NCBI GenBank assembly: GCA_024760905.1
Contig: CM045750.1
Location: 18,604,419-18,668,418 of the forward strand
Reading direction: 5' to 3'
From: Plotosus lineatus
Lineage: Eukaryota > Chordata > Actinopteri > Siluriformes > Plotosidae
Length of the DNA stretch: 64,000 nucleotides
Of this stretch, positions 43,858-56,337 are shown piece after piece (the first letter of the stretch is position 1; every line of letters starts with the position of its first letter). The notes beneath the pieces are model-generated. The model was not told the DNA's origin. It made no database searches and saw nothing but the letters and a program-made list of their open reading frames with translations. The position numbers were made by a program, and so were the translations under genes.

Positions 43858-43936
43858 ATGGTAAAGTCCGCGGGCTTTTTACACCCGAGCCATAGCGGCT
43901 CATCAGGCCGGTGTTTATCCCCGGTTTCTGTAAGTG
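43858..43936 (-). repeat. SINE-C fragment
   Basis: Shares ggctttttacacccgagcca and gctcatcaggccg with the 41805 copy. Confidence 0.85.
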
Positions 43937-44074
43937 GTTACAGAAAATGAATGGATCTACCTGTTTCTTACTTTGATCATGTTAATGAAGTTTTTACAAT
44001 AATCACCAGCAATGATTTAACAGTGTCTTGACATAGATGAATATCATTAATTATTAATAATAACATAATTAAAG

Positions 44075-44418
44075 GTTCAGTTAATTTTCTGTAACCGCTT
44101 AATTCTAATTAGGGTCGGGGGAGGCTGGTGCCCTGCCCAGCCGATTCCGGGCGAGGGCAGAGTACATCCTGGGCAGCTCGCCAGGCTATCACAGGGAGGA
44201 AACATGCAGATGGCTTTGCAGCGACTCTTTACGAAAGTCAGCAATGGTTCTTTTACATGAACCTCACACCATAGACAGTGAGGGACATAGCCGGCCTTTG
44301 ATAACCCAGTTAGCTGCACTGGGGGGACAGTGACAACCTTGTGGAGAGTGGGACTCGAACCGCCAACCTTGGGAGCAGCAATCCAGCGCCCTATACCACT
44401 AGGCTACCACTACCCTTT
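44075..44418 (-). repeat. SINE-A with L2-like tail, full length
   Basis: Inverted tail (ttttctgtaaccgcttaatt) at the left, body (cctttgataacccagttagc) and tRNA-like head (gggactcgaaccgccaacct) at the right. Confidence 0.92.
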
Positions 44419-44633
44419 AATTAAAGGTAAATTGAACAAATTTGATATTTTAGAAGTGTGTATCAAACTGGTAGCCCTTTGCTTTTAATCTGTGCCCAAG
44501 AAGTATCTCTCCGTTTCAAAATCGTTGGTGACCTTTTGGCCAAAAGTGTGTTCAGGAGACCTGGAGGATGTTTTTCTATCAGACAGGGCTGGTGAAATAA
44601 CTGAAACTTTAACATTCTTGTTTCTTCAGGAGT

Positions 44634-44945
44634 CGTCTTCTTCTTTTGCTTTCGGCTTTTTCACGGTTTCCGGCGTCGCCACAGCGAATCATCTGATTCG
44701 CACATTTGATTTGGCAGAGGTTTTTATGTCGGATGCCCTTCCTGTCACAAGCCTTTTTAGCAAGGGACAGAAACACGCTGATGGCTTTGCAACGACTCTT
44801 TACGAAAGTCAGCAATGGTTCTTTTACATGATCCTCTCACCATAGACAGTGAGAGAAATGGCCCGCCTTTGATAACCCAGTTAGCTGCACTGGGGGGGGG
44901 GACAGTGACAACCCTGTGGGGACTCGAACCCACAAACTGCCCCAC
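44634..44945 (-). repeat. SINE-A with RTE tail, TSD present
   Basis: Flanked by cttgtttcttcaggagt (44617-44633) and cttgtttcctcaggagt (44946-44962), one mismatch in 17. The inverted RTE tail (ttcttttgctttcggctttt, gccacagcgaatcatctgat) is followed by the body and a head shortened near the B box. Confidence 0.92.
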
Positions 44946-44962
44946 CTTGTTTCCTCAGGAGT

Positions 44963-45812
44963 ATATGAAAAAAAAAAAAACCGAACTTATTCGCCCTTTT
45001 TTTAACATGACTCTAACTTAGGAGTGCTTTATCTTCATTCTTTGATCTTTTACGATTTATATTTATGTGTGTTGAGCAATCTTTAGTTTCACTGCTTACA
45101 TTTTCTGCTATGTTTCACTGTGAGGTGCTTGTCGATCTAGCGGTTAAAAGGTACATTTGAGTCATGTGGAATGTAGAAGAACAAAAGTGTGTGTTTATAC
45201 ATCACCATGGAAACGCTTAAAAGGCTTAGATAGTGCTGTAGCTACATGTGGGGAGCATCTTGCTGAAGAATGCAATAAGATGAACAATGGAGTTCAACAA
45301 CCTCAAACTCCAGCCTCTGATGATCCACGGACTTTTTCAGATTGCAGTTTTGGCATTATATAAATTTCCAGATACAAAAGTTAGTGGCATGTACAATGGA
45401 ATGTACAAGTTATAAATTACTATACCGTAATTTATTTAAATTTAAACACCTTTTTAAAATTATATTTGCATGTCTTTTGTGAGCTTATGGCAGTGAGATT
45501 GATTTGGAAAGAAGGATCATTTTTCTGGGGGGTGGGGGGTGGGGGTGACTTAAAGGGTACTGGTGTCGGTCATCCTTACGGTATAATTTATTTGTAATGG
45601 AATATGTAACAGCGACACAGAGCTTGTTTTAACACAAATGATCATAAATTTTATCCCGTGGATTACTTGCAGGGGTGAAACAGTGCAGAAGTGATGTGAA
45701 CTCGTTGGGCTGGGTTGTCCAGCACAAGTAAACAAGCAGATCTATTCAACGAGCGACATTTTCACTGCTCCTGTCTGTGGTCATCCTTTACTTTTTCATA
45801 AAGGAATTCTCT
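44963..45812. other. No gene or clear repeat
   Basis: Intron spacer, with a G-rich run near 45523-45545. Confidence 0.45.
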
Positions 45813-45814
45813 AA

Positions 45815-45937
45815 GGCCTGGCGAGCTATTCAGGGTGTACTCTGCCCTCACCCAGGGTCGGCTGACATGGGCACCGGCCTCCCCGTGATCCTAATTAGGA
45901 TTAGACGGTTCAGAAAATGAATGTATGAATTCTGTAG
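45815..45937 (+). repeat. L2-like SINE tail fragment
   Basis: Tail from ctggcgagctattcagggtg to ttcagaaaatgaatgtatga. Confidence 0.87.
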
Positions 45938-46249
45938 GAACAGCATCCAATTTCAGATGTAAAAGCTTGGGCTTTGTGGCAAGTAGTTCTACCTGGAGGT
46001 CATGCTGATAGCAGGTCGGGTTGAAGTGATCTTCGCAGGCTACTAAGGAAACGCTTTCAGGGTACGGCTTGTACTGATGTTATGTTTTGCGCTTGTTGTT
46101 TGTGCAGCTGTTTGCTTTGCATTCTGCCATTTCCTTGGTGACACTGGTGGCTGTCATCTTAGACCGGTGTCCTCTGCATACAGGGCAGCCAATAGGACAA
46201 AACAGCAAAGTCACGTCACTACCAGGGCTGGTACCGTCACTACCAGGGC
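45938..46249. other. No recognisable feature
   Basis: Intron spacer; a short direct repeat gtcactaccagggc occurs twice near 46215-46250. Confidence 0.5.
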
Positions 46250-46528
46250 ACGTCTCACAGCAAGAAGGTCATGGGTTTGATTCCCAGCTTTTGGGGTTTC
46301 TATGTGGAGTTTGCATGTTCTCCGCGTTTCCTTCCACAGTCTAAAGACATGCACGTTTGGATAAACGGCTGCTTGAAATTGACTGTAGGTGTGACTGTGA
46401 ATGCGTGGGTTGTGCGGGTTGCCCCTGTGATGGTATGGTGAGCTGATTAAGGTGTACGATGCCAACGTTCAAAGTCAGTTGAGATAGCGACCCTGGTAGG
46501 ATTAAGCAGTTGGGAAAATGAGTGAGTT
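46250..46528 (+). repeat. SINE-B, 5'-truncated
   Basis: Starts at cgtctcacagcaagaaggtc, centre tttccttccacagtctaaag, tail ending gcagttgggaaaatgagtga. Confidence 0.85.
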
Positions 46529-46924
46529 AGTGATTCTTTACTTTTAGGCAATATTCTCCAGTACCAAACTTTGAAATGCAGTGAGCTGGTTGAGCTATAC
46601 AAGGACACCACCACGTCAGCGTCGCAATCCGTATCATTGACACATCACTGTGCAGAGATCCCTGTACAAACCTGGAACTACTGGCAAGAGTATACTTTAC
46701 AGTTGGTTTGGAAATGTTTCGGAATATCCCAAAGAGCTGGAATGTATGACTGAGGCTGGCTGATATGTAGATCCTCATCAGGAAAAGACAAACACCCCCC
46801 CCCCTCCCCCCAATTGCAGATTAGGGGTTTACCCCTGACCTACCCTTTAAAAGCTGTGCTGTGTCTATGTGTCACATTTTTTGTTTTTCACTGTTATTAT
46901 TTAATGTCTGTTTATTTTCTACAG
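46529..46924. other. limch1 intron upstream of the 46925 exon
   Basis: No repeat recognised; a C-rich run lies at 46793-46812 and a good pyrimidine tract (tgtctgtttattttctacag) precedes the exon. Confidence 0.55.
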
Positions 46925-47177
46925 GACGTGGCAGCGATTCAGAGTGTGATATCCCCTTCAGGAAGCTTCCGGATATGCGGCGAGATGACATGCTCGCGCG
47001 GAGGACATCATGCAGTGAACCGCGTACCGCAGTACCCTTTAATCAGTACTTGCCAAACAAGACCAACCAGACATCATATGTGCCCATTCCTTTGCGTAAA
47101 CAGCGCACTGAGCGAGAAGAGAGCTGCAAGAGCTGGAGCAGTGCCACTTCACCTGTAGGAGGAGAGAGAGCTTTCAG
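46925..47177 (+). CDS. limch1: limch1 internal exon: conserved linker block
   Basis: The 253 nt exon completes the glycine codon of the previous exon and reads [60 protein letters not shown] and [23 protein letters not shown] and YVP-x-PLRK are conserved across LIMCH1 and LMO7; RGSDSE and RKLPD favour LIMCH1. The basic stretch RKQRTEREE begins a charged, helix-prone segment. Acceptor ctacag, donor gtaaat. It ends in phase 2, and I found no following exon before the window ends. Confidence 0.95.
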
Positions 47178-47559
47178 GTAAATGCTATAATAAACATTAT
47201 TGTATATGATGACTTGTATAATGTTTGAAACTTCTTTGGATGTGTCACATCATTGTCACTGTCATACTATTGCTGTTTGTTATGGACAATTTCAAGTTGA
47301 CTGACGAATTTGTGGTGAGATGATGAACTAGCATGGCTTGTGTTCTTTATTGATTCATTTTGGTTGGCTACACAATGCCTGTATCTCAAGAATTACTTGA
47401 GATATCAGTGTGTAATTTTCATACTAGCAGCATGGTATCAAAGTCTGAAAAAGCCATTGTAGGTCAAGTTCAAGGTCAGCAAAATGGCTGCCAATTTTTT
47501 TATTGGCTTGTGTGATTTTGCCATCAGGGGGTCTTTAGTTACTTGATTTTTACTTATGG
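47178..47559. other. limch1 intron, no feature recognised
   Basis: AT-rich sequence after donor gtaaat. Confidence 0.55.
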
Positions 47560-47561
47560 TG

Positions 47562-47689
47562 TCCCCCACTGCAGCTAACTGGGTTATCAAAGGCCAGCCA
47601 TGTCTCTCACTGTCTATGGTGTGAGGCAAGTAAAAGAACCATTGCTGACTTTCAACTAGAGTAGCTGCAAAGCCGTCAGCGTGTTTCTA
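47562..47689 (+). repeat. SINE-A body fragment
   Basis: Only the body (cagctaactgggttatcaaa ... gccgtcagcgtgtttct) is present; both head and tail are missing, and it ends exactly where other copies switch to a tail. Confidence 0.88.
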
Positions 47690-48090
47690 ATCATGAGTTG
47701 GAGTCCCCTGAGGCAGTTCGTTCACAGTAACGTTCTGGTAACTCCTGCAGTGGCACTGGAACTCAGTCATATCGGCACTTGCCCTTCCACTGGATCCTTC
47801 CAGTAGCGCTGAGAGGGGGGACTTGCTGCTTGGGTAGCAGCCTGTCCTCCATCTACTCCCTACCCTGGCTCTGCGCACTGGAGAGTGATACCAGCCACAG
47901 CGCAGCCATAGTCCTTCGGGATTGATGGAGGCCTACTACTACCTACTCATGGCGTCATACACTATCACAAGATTTCTCAAAGGAAACCACCGAACTCTTC
48001 ATAATGTGCACAAATATATCAAAAGTAAATAGGCACCATAATTTTTTCCGACTAACTTTCCTTCTCGCTGCTCTGCCATAGTAACCAAAT
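47690..48090. other. No recognisable feature; GC-richer segment
   Basis: About 47700-47930 is more GC-rich than its surroundings but has no coding or repeat identity that I can name. Confidence 0.4.
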
Positions 48091-48093
48091 TAA

Positions 48094-48516
48094 TACCCCC
48101 ATTTCACTGGAGCAGGACAGACTCATGGAAGCAAAAATGTTGTCATCCGCAAACGTTCCACAATTATTCCCTCATCTTCCGTGTCATTCCGTATGATTCT
48201 ATAGTTACTCTTCAAGTCTTCCTCCACTTCCTTATGCTTCCGGCAGGCTAAAATATTCAGTGAACATGCTGAAAAAATTCTGTGAAAAATGCTGATTCAG
48301 TGAAAAAAATTCTCTGTGTTCCGTTGGATCACTTTGGCGTACTTTGTCGGACCTGTTCCGCACATGCTGTGAACGTTCCGAGAGTGTAAGAATTTCCACT
48401 TTTCCATAAGATTTTCACCCATTTTCAGTGTAAAAATGCCGAAGCTCTGCTGTAGACTGCGTTCCGCACCTTTCTGCTATGATCCTTGCATGCCGTAGTC
48501 CACTGAAATGGGGGTA
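48094..48516. mobile_element. 423 bp MITE with TAA target duplication
   Basis: The ends tacccccatttcactgga and, inverted, tacccccatttcagtgga match at 16 of 17 bases. TAA flanks both sides (48091-48093 and 48517-48519). A 3 bp TWA target suggests a PIF/Harbinger-like transposase. No coding sequence. Confidence 0.75.
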
Positions 48517-48519
48517 TAA

Positions 48520-48972
48520 TGAAGATCCCTCACTGCAGTATGTCGACTCACTCAGAGTTTCTATGCCTTATCAGTTCCCTTATAATAGAGATTATTTACA
48601 AGATGTTTGAAGACACTTGTCAGAGGGTGCAGGTTGATCTGAGCAGGATGTTTTTGACTTCTTGCTTTTGCTGGTGAATTATACAATCATTCTGTTGACT
48701 GTAGCAAGAGGATCCCGATTTTGTACAATCTGATCCTGGTGAAGTCTATCCTGAGACTGACACAATACCTGCTCTTTGAAAATCAGACAAATACTTTTAG
48801 TCTGGTTTTCGCAACATAGCTATATGTGCAAAACACTTTATGTGGTGTAATCTAAAATAATAAAAAAATGTGTCGGTAGCACCTATGAGTAAATAAGGAA
48901 CTGCATTGGAGTTTATATAGAATTAGAGGAGTATGTACTCCTATATTATAATTGTTTTGCCAAGTACCAATA
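48520..48972. other. No recognisable feature
   Basis: AT-rich intron spacer. Confidence 0.5.
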
Positions 48973-49946
48973 TAGTCGGCCCCCTTCTTACGAAATTAAT
49001 CTGTTCCAGTGTCATTTTCGGAACATGGAGTTTTTGCAAGTAGAGGCGCATTTTACATGTAAAACACGTGATTCATTCCAAGGCTCCCTAGACTACCCTA
49101 TAAACCCTTTAAAAATTATAAAAGTACACTGATTTTGTATGAAATATATATCAAATATGTGTTAAAAGTAAAATAAAATTATTTATTTAAACATTTTAGT
49201 AACATATTAAACCATTTTATTAGCATATTTATTAATTTACATTATTAAACATTTTTTGTTAACCAATTTTTTTATTAACCAAGCCAAATGATATTAAACA
49301 TTCAAAACATTTGTGGCCCGCTCTGTGGCGTGCTCCATCGAATGCGGGCGATGTCGCAGCCGACACCGGAGCTTTTGAGATGGGGCGCGGCTCATCCGGA
49401 CTGCCGATCCCTCAAGCAAACATGTGAATGTTGAGTCTGGACCTCCGATCTGTCAAGCAGGTAAGTGCGCTTTGAATACTTGTTTAGTACTCAACATTCA
49501 CCTGTTTGCTTGAGGGATCGGAGGTCCGGATGAGCCGAGTTTGTTCACATTCGGCAGAGCGTGCCACATTTATTAAACATTTACTGAATTAAGCAAATTA
49601 AAAAATGAAAAGTAAGCTGCATTGAGCACTCAAAGAAACTCAGGAACCAACAGTACAGCTCTCCTTTACGCTTGTGACAAACAAGCTTTATGGCTACAGT
49701 CTATGGAGATTCAGCTCCCTGCTGGCCAATGGGAGGCCAGCGGGGTGGAATGTTGGGAGACAGCCAATGAGAGAGCAACTCGCACATTATTTGAGTGCTT
49801 GAATGGCGCATTTGAATGTTTGAATGGTGCGTTTGGCGCTTTTCGTAAGAACTTGTTTCGTATACAGAGGACAAAAATTTAGGAAATTTTTTCATATACT
49901 GGATTTTTCGTATTCGGGGGTTTTCGTAAGAAGAGGGCCAACTGTA
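48973..49946. mobile_element. Element F copy 2 (Tigger-like, about 970 bp)
   Basis: Ends tagtcggcccccttcttacg and, inverted, tacagttggccctcttctta are flanked by TA. The interior contains gctggccaatgggaggccag, present in inverted form in the 614-1442 copy. Inner segments gagggatcggaggtccggat and its inverse around 49390-49540 form a secondary inverted repeat. No transposase is left. Confidence 0.78.
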
Positions 49947-52900
49947 GTGTTAACTTGTGTGGGTACTTTTTGAAAGGTCCCCCACTGCCCGACATGCAAT
50001 ATACTGTACATCCTGAAGATCAAATACTCTGCTGCAACATCCTCCATTGTTTGGAGTGTTGCCTGTAGGTCCTCTGGCTCCTGCAGTGGGCATTCTCATT
50101 AGGAGCCAGGCTCAGCTGTGTCATGTGTTATCACCGTATCCAACTTTCACCTTCAGTGATCATAGGAACCATTGTGTTCTCTCTCTTTTTTTTATATGTT
50201 CATACTATGTAGTAGGGATGATTGATGTCTGGTGTTATTTGTGAGTTGAGGCCACTGGCCAGCTCAGAAGCCTGGTATAAGTGAAACTCTAAACAAGCCT
50301 TTGAATTCTTAGTTTGTTTGAAGGGGGAAATAAGCCTTCATTTGTTCTTAATGTTTATTACTCTAGGAATTAAAGGCTGTCTTGTTTATTACATAATTCA
50401 GTTCTTCATGTTTCCCAGCAATAGCAGTGCAGTACTGCCAATGCATCGCTGCCAAAAACATTCAGAGAAAATATTGACTAAGCAGGCATATCAGCTGCCA
50501 GTGCATTAGAGAAAATGTTCTGGAATGGTCTGTCTATTCTCCCCAAAAGAACCACACTCTTTTGACACTGGTAACCACTGCCAGATTAAACGTAGTACTA
50601 CTGAAGAAGCCGACTTTGCTTCATAATCTGCTGATTGGGAAATTATTTCAAAAATATGTTTGCCATCATTGATGAAGGTCAGTGCTTTTGCCACTATGAT
50701 TGGGACTTTAGAAATAAAAAGTGGATTGGTTTTTTTTTGTGTTTTTTTTTTTCATTTGTTCAGTGTATACTTTATACAGTAGTGGATGGGGGAGCAGTTG
50801 ATGGAGACCAGATGTGGGTGTTAATTGACTAAGGGCTTGGAAGCCAGAAGATTCCAATTCCTCCCTAACTGATCATGAAATTGTTTGTGAGAACACAGAT
50901 AAGGGCAAGCAATACAATTTAGAGCAACTAGCTTTGTCTATATTTATACCCTTTACAGATGTGTCTACTTCTCCTGGAATGTTCAAAAAGATGTACGTGT
51001 TGTATATATTTTGTAGTTCCTGAGTTAGAAGTTTACCTCCTTACCATGCCATGCTTAAATTGGATTAAACCCAAACCTAATAAAAGCTTGCATGCATTGT
51101 TTGTCTTTACAAATGTTCTTTGTCACTTAAAAACGGAAAGAGCAATAAATTTTCACACAGGGAGGCACCAAGAAGCATGACTTACGTGGAATAAGTTGTA
51201 AGCACGGAGGAGTTTGGGTTTAAATGCGGTGAACTATATACCATATGATGCGTGTCTGATGTATGTATGTATGTACAGTATGTAATGTAGTATTAGTTGC
51301 AGATGATACAAATAGTTTTGCCTTTATCTTGATATATTAGAACTAGCATGTCCACATGCTGTGAAATGGACTGCAAATGGACACCCTTGTTAAACAGGCT
51401 AATGCAAACTATCAAATAGATTTTAGCAGATTTTAATGTTGAAAATGTAAGTAAAAACCATCTGATGATGAAAATATATACATCTTCAGTGTAATATTTC
51501 ATTTCTTTTTCAGAGCATTTAACTCCCAGGGTAAAATTTGATTGACTGGTGGTTCACTTGGACAGGTTGGAAGAGACGAATATGCTTCGGCGTAGTTTGG
51601 GTTTTGCCCACTGTGACCACAAACCAAGCACGATGACAGGCATTTCAATTCAACTGAATCTTCTTTGGAAATAGTTGTAGTAATAGTAGATTTGATTCTC
51701 ACTTTATATTGATTGTAAATTGTGTACTGTGATTGTTGACTGTGTTTGGAATTTAAATAAGCAACTTCTTAAAATTTGAGAAGTGATGTGTTTCAGCTGG
51801 CAGTAAGTCCCAACTGATGCAGTGAGTCGCCTCCCATCTCCTAAAGGGCAATGTTGGGACACATTTCCTCTTGTTGTGGAAAATATGTTATCATGTTTCA
51901 GAAGAGTCAAATTATTGGCCTGCATTCACCCTTTAATGCCCGAATTATTTTTGCAGTTAATTTATCACTAGTTTTTCCTAATCAAAAGGGCCTAAGCAAA
52001 CACCTGAACACATTTCTTTGAACAAAATTATAATATGCTCATAATAATAACAAATAATAATACTCTCACAAATTCATGAACAGCACAATACTGCGCACTC
52101 AAGGTCATCTTACAGCTGACTGAGGCTCATGGAACCAAGCTCTGCGCATTAGGTGACGCCATAAAAAGTATAGAACACTTGAGAAGCAGTGAGTACAATG
52201 CGTCTAGTAGTTATTAGCATTTTTTTAAAGAAGACCATATGGTCCTGATGATGTTAAAGGGTTAAGTCAAGAAAACAGTGTAAACAATTACAGGAATTAG
52301 ATCATGCGCCATCCAACACATTATTACAATCTGCAAGGATAGCGGTGAACCATCATCTTTGCCAAATAACTGTGGTCAGAGAAACATCTTAAGTGTTTGT
52401 TATTAGAGCTCACTTGAATACTTGGTTAAGGTGAGTCATTAAAAAAAATGACACTGAAACTCATTGTTATGTTTAACAGTGAAGTAAGATCGTTTCCTCA
52501 TGCACAGTGGGATAAAAACTTACTAGGTTATGACTCAACAGCTGTCTGGCCAGAAGAAAACCATTTTTTAGTCAGGCTAATTGGATAGCATGCTTCAGTT
52601 TTCTAGGAAGCATAAAGATTAGATTCTGGGGAAAAAGAAAGGGTTATGAGAGGATGTGAGAATCTGGGTATGAATGAAAAGCATGAAGTGAAAAACCTAT
52701 CATGCATCATGGCCACTTACAGATATAATGTTATAATCTGGGGTTACTTCAAATGCAATTCTATTATATTCTAATGTATTATATGAGTGTAATGAATGTC
52801 TAGTTTACGCCATTAACTTCTTCCATGATAGTTTGGGAACGTTCCACAGTGACAGTCAGGGTTCTTCTTAGTTCAAACTGGAAAAAAAGAGCGGTTGAGG

Positions 52901-53208
52901 AAACATGAAGAATGATTTTCCCATGTGTATTGACTACCACAGAGTCCTGACCTTAACTCCATTATAAAATACAAAGGAATTTGTTTGACTCTCCCATTCT
53001 CAACACAAGTACTTGGTGATAAATGAATGCACTCTGGACAGAAATAAATGTCAAGTTGTACATGGTTGTCGAAATAATTCCATGGTGAATCCATCCCTTC
53101 ATTAAAGCTAAAGATGACCTTTTTAGGCCATTCAGTGTTGATCGTTAAGGTGCATATTTAGACTCTGAAAACATCTTTTCACATCGTAGCCCAACCTAAC
53201 TTTTCATT
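49947..53208. other. Repeat-poor intron sequence
   Basis: No exon or named repeat was found over about 3.2 kb, apart from small tracts (tgtatgtatgta at 51260-51275) and a possible 340 bp piggyBac-like MITE at about 51927-52265 (cctttaatgcc near one end, ttaaagggttaa near the other). The short pyrimidine-tract/AG/donor pattern at 51500-51532 codes too little to call. Confidence 0.45.
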
Positions 53209-53211
53209 TCT

Positions 53212-53520
53212 ATTTCATTTTCTGAGCTGTGGGGGAGGCTGGAGCCTATCCCAGACAATTCCAGGCAAAGGCAGAATATACCCCCAACAGCTTTGCAGAC
53301 ACAAATGCACAAAAGCACACAAACCATTCATATTCTTTGGGACAGTTACAATTATCCCATTAGTCTAATCTACATATCTTTAGACTGTGGAAGGAAACCA
53401 GAGCACCCCACACAAACATGTGGAGGACATGCAAACACTGCACAGAAACACACTCGCCAGGCACGGGGCTCAAGCCCCAGGATCTCTTTGCTGAGAAGTG
53501 GAACAACTATACCACTGAAT
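53212..53520 (-). repeat. SINE-B, near full length
   Basis: Inverted tail (tttcattttctgagctgtgg), centre (tttagactgtggaaggaaac) and a decayed head near 53500. Confidence 0.82.
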
Positions 53521-53747
53521 ATATACCTCAGGCAATTCAAAATGGATACCCCAAATCCACTTCTTTCTCTTAATTACACAAAAATATTAGGTATAAATGA
53601 TAAAAAGGCTAAAAAAAAAAAAAATCAGGAGAAAAGAGAAACCTAAATGATATGCAACCTACATTTCATTTCAAAAGAGACTATAGATTCAAAGAGGCCC
53701 AATGAAAGTCTCATTGGTGGTCTGTGATGCAAATCAAATTTAAGCAC

Positions 53748-54062
53748 ATACACCTCACACTAAGAAGGTCCTGGGTGTGAGTCCCTGGATGGGGGCATTT
53801 TTGTTGGGGGTTTGCATGTTCCTCCTGTGCTTGCGTGGCTTTCTTCTGGGTATTCCAATTTCCTACTATAGTTCAAAGACATGCACATTAGGCTAATTAG
53901 AGGTCCCAAATTGCTCATAGATGTGAGTGTAAATTGCCCATGTGTATGTCTGCCCTGAGATGGTCTGGTAAGCTGTTCAACCTTTGCCCAGTGTCGTCTG
54001 AGTTAGGATCCACCCTCTCCGCGACCCTAGTGGGATTAAGCGGTGTTGCAAATGAATGAATT
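53748..54062 (+). repeat. SINE-B, near full length
   Basis: B-box region gaaggtcctgggtgtgagtc, centre cactatagttcaaagacatg-like block, tail ending gggattaagcggtgttgcaa. Confidence 0.83.
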
Positions 54063-54440
54063 CAACTGAAAGAAATTGAAAAAGGATTGAATTTTGCAGT
54101 ATCACTCGATGACCCTACTAGCTGTCTTTGCAGAGGTATTAGTGCTCTGAGAATACAGTAATGTCCTACATGACCGCAGTGAAACAGGAACTTTGGTAGC
54201 CTTGAAAAGTTTGACCCTTTGTTAGTTCTTGAAAAGTCTGGAAGTGTTCATTGATCACAAACCTTTATTTAATCTTCGAGCCCCATTCTTTTCCTGTTCG
54301 TTCATACTGATTCAAAGTCTCAAGAAGGACGTGGCACAAGGGGACTTGGAGCTCTCAGCTTTTTAAAAATCTTTTCATGTTTTTGTTTGTGTTTCAAGGA
54401 CTTTTACCCATAACACAGAACTGTTGGAGCTAGGGAAAAT
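54063..54440. other. No recognisable feature
   Basis: Spacer upstream of the LINE remnant. Confidence 0.45.
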
Positions 54441-54444
54441 TTCT

Positions 54445-56258
54445 GGACTTTTTGAACCGACAAAGTTGGGTTTTATTCTACCAGAGCTGCAGCAGACCTC
54501 AAGAGCTTTCACCATCCCGACTCTATAGCGCAAGAGATGGAGGAGACAATGTAAACAAAAGCGGAGTAAGCAGGGTTGGTTCTGTGCTAGGGTACATGCT
54601 AACCCACACAGACCAGCACTACCCAGTCTTCTCACGAATGCCAGGTCTTTCACCAACAAACTAAACAAGATCCAATTGAGATTCGCCTTGCAGAAGATGG
54701 ACAGCTGTGTGGCAGTTGTCACTGAGACCTAGTTGGATAACAATATCCCTGATGCCACGGTGGAGCTGGAGCTGGCAGAGCTCTCTCTGTTCTAGGCTGA
54801 CAGGACCGCAGCTTCAGCCAAGATCAAAAGTGGAGGTTTGTTACTGCTACCAAACATATCGGGACATTCTCCTCCACTGATCTAGAATATCTGGCAGTGA
54901 AGTGCTGCATCAAGTAGCAGGGAGACTGTACATCTTTCCCTGCCAGAGGAGTGGCAGCAGTCCCTCTTCCTGCAGCAGCACCACGTATGTTCAACCCTGA
55001 GGAAGATCAACATCAATAGAGCTGCAGGACCAGATAATGTGTCAGGCCAGACCCTGAAATTATGCACTGACCAGCTGATAGGAGTTTTCCTGTACATTTT
55101 CAATCTGTTCCTGCAGCTTGCTATGGTCTCTGTCTGCATCATGTTCCCCATCATTATAGCTGTGCCCAAAAAGTCACCTGCCATCTGCCTCAATGACTCT
55201 CAACTGGTTGCTCTGAACCTGGTAATCATGAAATGCTTCAAGAGGATCCTCCTTAAAAATAACAAGGACGTTATCCCTGTGGGGTGGGTTATTGCACTCT
55301 ACACAGTAGTGACTCACCTGGAGCACCCAAACGCTTAAGTCAGGATGCTATTTGTGGACTTCAGTTCAGCTTTCAACACTGTTCTCACAGAGAAGCTGGT
55401 ATTGAAACTCTCCAACTTGGGACTGTCAGCCACTTTGTGTTACTGACCTCACGTGGTGAGGATAAGAAACTCTACATTATCCACTCTGATCCTGAATACT
55501 GGAACACCACAGGGCTGTGTGCTCAGCCCGGCCCTTTCAGTCTCTTTATACTCGACTGCTGTGCTATCCACTGCACAGTCACACTTTTGAAGTTTGCCGA
55601 TGACACCACCAAGGTAGGCTTCATATCAGACAATGATGAAACCCACTACAGACAGGAGATTCGGCAACTGATAAACTGATGTTGTGTTCAACTATCAACT
55701 TCATTCTGAACACCAGCATGACCAAGGAGGTCATAGTGGGCTATAGGAGGAGCAGGAAGACAGAGCACACTCCTCTTTGTATTCCTGGGTATCCACATTT
55801 CTTGTGACCTTTCCTCGTCTGTCAACACCTCACACCTGGTGAAGAAGGTTGAACAAAGGCTTTTCTTCCTCACGAAACTGAAACATACCAGACTCTCCTC
55901 TCAGCTGCACAAGAACTTCTACATTGCTACAATAGAAAGTATCCTCTGTCTCAGTGCAAGGGTGTGGTATGGCAGCTGCACTGATAAGGGCAGAAAGAAC
56001 TTGGCCCGGGTGGTGATGACTGCACGGGGGATCTTGGGCTGCCGTCTACCATGTCTGGACACAATATATGCTGTCCTGGTCCAGAAGAAATACATCTGCA
56101 TCATAACGGATCCCACACACCCGGGAATAGACTGTTTGTACTACTTCCTTTGGGAAAGCGGTGCACAAACATTAAGACAAGCATAACCAGACTCAAAAAC
56201 AGCTTTTAGCCCAGAGCAGTGAAAGCCATCATCCCACCACCACCCCCACCCCTCGCAA

Positions 56259-56262
<4 letters not shown>
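54445..56262 (+). pseudogene. Rex1/L2-type LINE remnant: endonuclease and RT pieces
   Basis: The order is that of an APE-RT LINE ORF2. Endonuclease pieces read NKLNKIQLRFALQKMD and VAVVTE, then stop-broken [10 protein letters not shown] deletion follows near 54910. RT pieces read [43 protein letters not shown], a shifted GTPQGCVLSPA and the catalytic-box region LLKFADDTTKVGFISDNDET. The C-terminal part is RLFFLTKLKHTRLSSQLHKN and ARVWYGSCTDKGRKNLARV. Many stops and frameshifts separate them. The 3' end runs into the CA tract at 56263. The family is close to the 23134 copy but more complete. Confidence 0.87.

Positions 56263-56334
<72 letters not shown>
56263..56334. repeat. (CA)n microsatellite at the LINE 3' end
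   Basis: About 34 CA units with one tca interruption. Confidence 0.95.

Positions 56335-56337
<3 letters not shown>

Noticed and set aside
45157..45363. 68-codon frame with non-repetitive residues (TCGEHLAEECNKMNNG)
   Set aside because: No splice sites fit the neighbouring limch1 phases and no domain is recognised; coding cannot be supported.
51500..51532. Pyrimidine tract, AG, short segment agcatttaactcccagg and a gtaaaa donor
   Set aside because: The implied exon would code five or six residues with no similarity to LIMCH1; such patterns occur by chance in AT-rich introns.
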